From UBA11606 sp965243715 (lineage in GTDB: Bacteria > Actinomycetota > Acidimicrobiia > Acidimicrobiales > Aldehydirespiratoraceae): a DNA stretch of 64,000 nt. How positions within the stretch are numbered: position 1 is the stretch's first letter; each line of letters starts with the position of its first letter. A program made the position numbers and the translations under genes. Under the pieces are notes generated by a model that did no database searches, was not told where the DNA came from, and saw only the letters and a list, made by a program, of their open reading frames with translations. The stretch spans positions 806,001-870,000 of the forward strand of contig CBDEVU010000017.1 in the NCBI GenBank assembly GCA_965243715.1, in the 5' to 3' direction. This document shows, piece by piece, positions 59,858 through 64,000 of this stretch.

Positions 59858-61920
59858 TGCTTCGCAAACTTGCCCTAGCTGTGAGTTGGCGCGGTGGTGA
59901 CGCGGCCCGCGTGCGGAGTGTGGTGCTCCTACTTGCGGCGGCGCTCGTGACTGTGGTGGCCGGTGTCGCGACGAGCGCGGCTCTCATGTCGAGCCGAGTA
60001 AACGAACGAGCTGCCGCAAGGGTATTTCAACCCGCTTCCGAAACGGAGACAGTCGACCTCTCGAGGGCCACGCTATACGATTCATTCCGAGGTGAACAGC
60101 TATTTATCTACTTCTGGCGAATTGAGACCGATGGAGTGGTCATTCCTGGTCTGCCCGCCGACCCACCCATCGGAACATGGTTTGTCTCTCCCGAACTCAA
60201 TCGCCGCATCGACTCTGCGCCGGAGCTTGAGACCCGATTCCCCGACGCCGTAGAGATAGCCCCCGCCGGGATTGGTGCGGGCGATGAGCTTCTTGCCTAT
60301 CGGATAGTTGGCGAAGAGATGGAACTCAACGAGCGTCTGGTAAATAGGCCGGGGAGTGACTGGATCGGCCTCAACGCCCCGGTCAGCGGTCTCATTGTCG
60401 GCTTGGCTGGTGCAGGCTTGATTTTGGTTCTGGGTGTGGGCTTCCTCCGAGCCGCTCTTGGCCCTATAGGAGTGGGCTTGGAGCGCCGATTGGCCCTTCT
60501 CGAAGCGATGGGGGCCACCCGCTCGTCTCTGCGCAAGCTAACGGCTCTGACCACCGCGTTTGCTGTTATCCCCGGAGTTGGCTTAGGGGCGCTTTTCTGG
60601 TATTTACTGGCGCCGAAGCTCGAAAGCGTGCCAATTGTTGGTGAGGTTACGCTACGCGGAGATTTGTCGCTTCCGTCGTGGCTGATGGTGGGGATTGCCG
60701 CCTCGGTGGTGGGGCTCTCGCTGGTTCTAAGCGTCCGGGTGTCGCGTGCTCATACTGGTAGTAGACCGACTTCGAGGATCCCACGGTCGACGCGGTGGTG
60801 GCGACTGCTTCCCCTTTTAGCCTCGACGAGTCTAATCTTTTACGCCAAGTCCGCTACCGGCGACACGGCCGGTCTCCGTCTTGTCTCAGGCCTGTTGGCT
60901 GCCGCGCTCACCATTACCTTCGCTTTGCCCGTACTTATTAATTTGCTTGGCCGTATCATCGCAAGCGGTTCGTCGATGAATCGGCTTCTCATTGGCCGGA
61001 GATTGAGCTGGAATGCCACGACTTCATCCCTACCGTTGATGGCTCTCGCGTCGATGGCTGTGTTAGTTCCGACAGCTGGTTCTCACGTGGCAGCAGGTAG
61101 CGAAGAGGAGTCCCCTAGTCCTCCACCCGCAGCCGTCGAAACGATCACGATCCGGGGGCTATTTGACACTGAGACTATCGCCGCCCTTGAGGCCCAATCC
61201 GGGGGCGTATTTGTTGAGATATATTCTGAGGAAGTGGCCCCAAATTTGGCACCTCTGCAGACGTGGGTCGGGGACTGTGAGAAACTCAGAAAAGTCGTAG
61301 AACTCTCCCAATGCGGACCCGAAGGGATCGTGGTCGGTTCTGCAGCGGAGCCTGATTTCGCTCATCTAGACGCGGGCGCCCTAAGCCCTCCGGAAGGGAG
61401 CACATTCGACTCATATTTCCTTGTGGCACCGATTGACAGCTCGGCTGAAAACGTTGTGAGAGACTATGTGGCTAACGCAGATCAGGCGGGCTTCGCCGTT
61501 GCATCACCCGCAGATCGTGTAGTTAAGAATTCACGAAATACTCGTTGGATTATTGGCGGAATAAAACTAGCCGTAACGGGGGCGTTCGTGGCCCTTTTGA
61601 TGTCCGTTATTACTAACGCTTCCCAGGCGGCGGGGACAAGGGTACGGCTAGTCGGGATTGGTGCGGGTCACTCGCTTCTGCGCCGTCTGGCTGGGGTGGA
61701 GTCGATGATCCTAGTTGCCGTCGCTGGGTTGACCGGAACCGCAATCGGAACGATCGGGGCAATTCTCTACGCGTCGATTGAGGGCACCGTCTCGACGAAC
61801 TACGTCCCGTCACTCGCCGTAGCAGGCGCGACACTAGTCGCCGCGGGGGTGGCCGGAATGGCCGGAGCAGTCCAGGTCTCAATATCGGTGGCTGAGTCCA
61901 CTCGACGGGCGCGAGACTAA
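59857..61920 (+). CDS. FtsX-type ABC transporter permease
   Basis: 687 residues from ATG 59857 (TGATG overlap with the ATPase stop). The layout is an N-terminal membrane segment, a periplasmic domain of about 150 residues, a central block of membrane helices with GLERRLALLEAMGATRSSLR (the FtsX coupling loop), further membrane segments, a second extracytoplasmic part (DFAHLDAGALSPPEGSTFDS) and C-terminal helices with TRVRLVGIGAGHSLLRRLAG, a second coupling-like loop. This resembles MacB/FtsX permeases used for peptide export or immunity. Its partner ATPase is interrupted, so activity depends on readthrough, repair or another ATPase. Confidence 0.85.
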   Translation: MLRKLALAVSWRGGDAARVRSVVLLLAAALVTVVAGVATSAALMSSRVNERAAARVFQPASETETVDLSRATLYDSFRGEQLFIYFWRIETDGVVIPGLPADPPIGTWFVSPELNRRIDSAPELETRFPDAVEIAPAGIGAGDELLAYRIVGEEMELNERLVNRPGSDWIGLNAPVSGLIVGLAGAGLILVLGVGFLRAALGPIGVGLERRLALLEAMGATRSSLRKLTALTTAFAVIPGVGLGALFWYLLAPKLESVPIVGEVTLRGDLSLPSWLMVGIAASVVGLSLVLSVRVSRAHTGSRPTSRIPRSTRWWRLLPLLASTSLIFYAKSATGDTAGLRLVSGLLAAALTITFALPVLINLLGRIIASGSSMNRLLIGRRLSWNATTSSLPLMALASMAVLVPTAGSHVAAGSEEESPSPPPAAVETITIRGLFDTETIAALEAQSGGVFVEIYSEEVAPNLAPLQTWVGDCEKLRKVVELSQCGPEGIVVGSAAEPDFAHLDAGALSPPEGSTFDSYFLVAPIDSSAENVVRDYVANADQAGFAVASPADRVVKNSRNTRWIIGGIKLAVTGAFVALLMSVITNASQAAGTRVRLVGIGAGHSLLRRLAGVESMILVAVAGLTGTAIGTIGAILYASIEGTVSTNYVPSLAVAGATLVAAGVAGMAGAVQVSISVAESTRRARD

Positions 61921-62025
61921 GTGCCAACCTACGCTTAACTGGGCCCGAATCGGCATCGAACGCTCGCTTCTGCCATCATCGTGGTTTGCCGTGGACTCCC
62001 TCGATGGCCGACTCTAGGAACGCAC

Positions 62026-63525
62026 GTGAACCTCGCTACCCTCTTCGAAGACCACCCCGCCGACCGGACCGCTATTGTGGCGGGCGGGGATCGCATCACG
62101 TTTGGTCAACTCGCGGCCGAGGCGGCCAAGACCCGTGGGGTTCTGGCCCACCTCGGGCTCGAGGCCGGTGATCGGGTCGCGATTCTGTGCGGGACGAACT
62201 TCCGTTTCGTGCGGGCTTGGTTCGGGATTCTTGGGGCGGGTATGGTCGCCGTTCCGCTCAATCCTCAAAGCCCAGCTCCTGAACTTCAGCGAGAGTTGCT
62301 CGCCGCGGGGGTGGTGGCCGTCATTGCCGGACCGGCCGGGGTAGGCGTACTTGCTTCGCTCGATCGCTCGGAGGTTCCGAGCCTGCAGCATGTGCTGGTC
62401 CCGACCGGAACTGACCTAACGGGCAGTCACGACCTCGACGCGATGCGCGACTCGGTTGAGCCCGCTCCGTTGGTAAAGCGAACCGAAGCGGATTTGGCCG
62501 CGCTCATGTTTACGAGCGGCACGGCGGGAAATCCCAAGGCGGCCATGTTGAGCCACGGCAACCTTGCGTCCAACCTTCGCCAAATCCAGTCGAGTGGGGG
62601 TAAGACGCTCCGTCTCGACGATGTTAGCCTTTGCGTGGTGCCCTTGTTTCATATTCTGGGGCTCAACTCGATGCTCAACCAGTCGCTTTATGTTGGCGCC
62701 ACCATCGTCTTACAGGAACGATTCGACCCTATGACCGTGTTCGAAACGGTAGCCGCCGAGCGGGTCACTGTGCTGATTGGACCACCCACGATGTGGTCGG
62801 CGCTGAGTCAGGTCGATCATGTTCTCGACGATGCTCTACGAACTGTCCGGATCGCCGTTTCCGGCGCGGCGGCTATCGCGGACCGAGTAGTCGAGGATGT
62901 GCGGAGCCGGTTCGGCGTTCGTATCCTTGAAGGCTACGGCCTTACCGAAGCGTCGCCCAGTGTCGTCGTGGCACGCGAGGATAATGCCCCTATCGGGTCG
63001 ATCGGACGGCCGATCGCGGGGGTTGAGGTGCGCTTGGTCGACGAATCCGACGACGATGTCTACATCGGTGACGCGGGTGAACTGTTGGTCCGAGGTCCGA
63101 ACGTGTTCCGCGGCTATCTCGATGACGAAGTAGCGACGTCCCGCGCTCTTGATCGCGACGGTTGGCTCCACACGGGCGACATCGCAGTGGTCGACGATGA
63201 CGGTTATTTGTTCCTCGTCGACCGAGTCAAGGATCTCATCATTGTGTCGGGGTTCAATGTCTTTCCCGCTGAGGTGGAACGGGTGCTCGACGAGCATCCG
63301 GCGGTGATGGAGTCCGCGGTGATTGGTGTTGCTCACCCACATACGGGTGAGACCGTCAAAGCCTTCGTCGTTGCTCGACCGGGCCGAGTAGTCGAAGAAG
63401 ATGATCTGGTTCAGTGGTGTGCTACTGAATTGGCTAGCTACAAGTGCCCGTCAAAGGTCGATGTGGTCGACGAGGTTCCACGTGGCCTTGGGGGGAAGTT
63501 GTTGCGCCGCGCCTTGAAGTCTTAG
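62026..63525 (+). CDS. Acyl-CoA ligase (AMP-forming, long-chain fatty acid type)
   Basis: 499 residues from GTG 62026 (AGGAA before it). ADLAALMFTSGTAGNPKAAM is the A3 P-loop motif, VVPLFHILGLNSML the acyl pocket motif, ILEGYGLTEASPSVVVARED the A5 motif, GWLHTGDIAVVDDDGYLFLV and DRVKDLIIVSGFNVFPAEVE the A7-A8 motifs, and ELASYKCPSKVDVVDEVPRG ending GGKLLRRAL supplies the A10 lysine. It activates a carboxylic acid as AMP ester and then CoA ester. Complete. Confidence 0.93.
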   Translation: MNLATLFEDHPADRTAIVAGGDRITFGQLAAEAAKTRGVLAHLGLEAGDRVAILCGTNFRFVRAWFGILGAGMVAVPLNPQSPAPELQRELLAAGVVAVIAGPAGVGVLASLDRSEVPSLQHVLVPTGTDLTGSHDLDAMRDSVEPAPLVKRTEADLAALMFTSGTAGNPKAAMLSHGNLASNLRQIQSSGGKTLRLDDVSLCVVPLFHILGLNSMLNQSLYVGATIVLQERFDPMTVFETVAAERVTVLIGPPTMWSALSQVDHVLDDALRTVRIAVSGAAAIADRVVEDVRSRFGVRILEGYGLTEASPSVVVAREDNAPIGSIGRPIAGVEVRLVDESDDDVYIGDAGELLVRGPNVFRGYLDDEVATSRALDRDGWLHTGDIAVVDDDGYLFLVDRVKDLIIVSGFNVFPAEVERVLDEHPAVMESAVIGVAHPHTGETVKAFVVARPGRVVEEDDLVQWCATELASYKCPSKVDVVDEVPRGLGGKLLRRALKS

Positions 63526-63540
63526 TCGGCCGGTCGGCGC

Positions 63541-63557
63541 TTGTGAAATGGTACACG
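63541..63557. promoter_or_regulatory. Possible Rex operator upstream of rex
   Basis: TGTGAA at 63542-63547, four bases, then TACACG at 63552-63557. Actinobacterial Rex sites are TGTGAA-n4-TTCACA; the second half matches at four of six positions. It lies 20 bases before the rex start, as expected for autoregulation. Weak by itself. Confidence 0.4.
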
Positions 63558-63577
63558 TAGCTCGTACGGTGGAGGTC

Positions 63578-64000
63578 ATGATCCCGATCGAGCGAATCCC
63601 CGAGGCAACGGTCGCTCGACTGCCTTTATATCTGCGCGGACTGGAAGAGTTTCGGATAGGAGTAGCGGCCACGGTTTCCTCCGAAGACCTCGCGGACCTC
63701 GCGGGCGTGAACGCCGCGAAGGTCCGCAAGGACCTCAGTTATCTCGGAACTTACGGAACTCGCGGCGTTGGCTATGACACCGATTTCCTTCGCGTTCAGG
63801 TGAGTCGGGCCCTCGGCGTGCCAACTATTTGGCCGGTGCTGGTTTGCGGCTTCGGCAACCTCGGCCAAGCGTTGGCCAACCATACCGGGTTCAGTGAACG
63901 TGGTTTTCCGGTGGTTGCTGCCGTAGATCCCGATCCGGCCAAGGTCGGACTCGACATCGACGGCGTTCCCGTCCACCACCCCGACGACCTCCGCAGGGTT
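63578..64000 (+). CDS. rex: Redox-sensing transcriptional repressor Rex, N-terminal part (cut by window end)
   Basis: From ATG 63578 (GGAGG just before). The winged helix begins MIPIERIPEATVARLPLYLR and includes SSEDLADLAGVNAAKVRKDL, SYLGTYGTRGVGYD, the Rex DNA-binding signature. The Rossmann domain starts with PVLVCGFGNLGQALANHTGF. Rex senses the NADH/NAD ratio and represses respiratory and fermentative genes. 141 codons are visible before the window ends. Confidence 0.95.
   Translation, partial: MIPIERIPEATVARLPLYLRGLEEFRIGVAATVSSEDLADLAGVNAAKVRKDLSYLGTYGTRGVGYDTDFLRVQVSRALGVPTIWPVLVCGFGNLGQALANHTGFSERGFPVVAAVDPDPAKVGLDIDGVPVHHPDDLRRV

Noticed and set aside
58971..61920. Calling the cassette lactococcin 972-type
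   Set aside because: The exporter layout is similar, but the peptide lacks the sequence features I know for that family.
1..64000. CRISPR arrays or rRNA genes
   Set aside because: No regularly spaced direct repeats and no rRNA-like sequence were noticed anywhere in the window.

Overview
The window looks like a stretch of an actinobacterial chromosome. The G+C content is around 60 percent, GTG starts are frequent, and there is a mycothiol gene (mshA) followed directly by a YbjN-domain gene, as in mycobacteria. The taxonomic placement is an inference. An uncultured acidimicrobial-type lineage would fit, but the sequence alone does not settle it.

Layout. (1) 1-5286 is conserved chromosome, all on the minus strand: prfC (cut by the window start), a polyprenyl diphosphate synthase, xseB, xseA, an FMN alpha-hydroxy-acid dehydrogenase, a thioesterase and a type-II-like lumazine synthase. 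(2) About 5450-33500 is a mosaic accessory region: a self-inhibited Fic protein, a DnaQ-type exonuclease with BRCT domain, three AbiE-like toxin-antitoxin modules (two intact, one decayed), a coiled-coil membrane protein, a CBASS anti-phage operon with a divergent XRE-ImmA/IrrE regulator, remnants of an integrative element (tyrosine recombinase, lytic transglycosylase), a pair of putative nucleases, IS481 and IS3 remnants, and an amino-sugar uptake and catabolism operon. tRNA 3'-end fragments followed by terminators mark probable integration junctions at 15.9 kb and 33.4 kb, with a weaker candidate at 11.8 kb. (3) 33.6-48.9 kb is a second defence block: a type I restriction-modification locus with a decayed hsdS and an hsdM broken at a C17 tract, a GIY-YIG protein, a macrodomain-like protein, an AAA ATPase/TOPRIM-like pair, a fourth AbiE-like module with a broken toxin, and a frameshifted PLD-helicase-DUF3427 gene. 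(4) 48.9-51.9 kb returns to housekeeping genes (ABC1 kinase, metallopeptidase, phosphatase, MoaD-like). (5) 52.0-55.2 kb is a single type IIG-like restriction-methylase gene interrupted by a G12 tract. (6) 55.3-64.0 kb is chromosomal: mshA, ybjN-like, proC, SAM hydrolase, a 29-residue membrane peptide, a secreted Cys-containing peptide with an FtsX-type ABC exporter, an acyl-CoA ligase and rex (cut by the window end).

The strongest signals are these. Two DNA methyltransferase genes carry long homopolymers (C17 and G12) exactly where their reading frames break, which looks like phase variation by slipped-strand mispairing. An intact AbiEii toxin also carries a C10 tract. The CBASS operon is paired with a fused XRE-ImmA/IrrE protein, and a palindrome sits in its promoter. 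A composite repeat (palindrome, short spacer, conserved block) occurs four times in the first island beside the Fic and AbiE-like modules. A small secreted peptide overlaps an ABC exporter whose ATPase has an in-frame stop.
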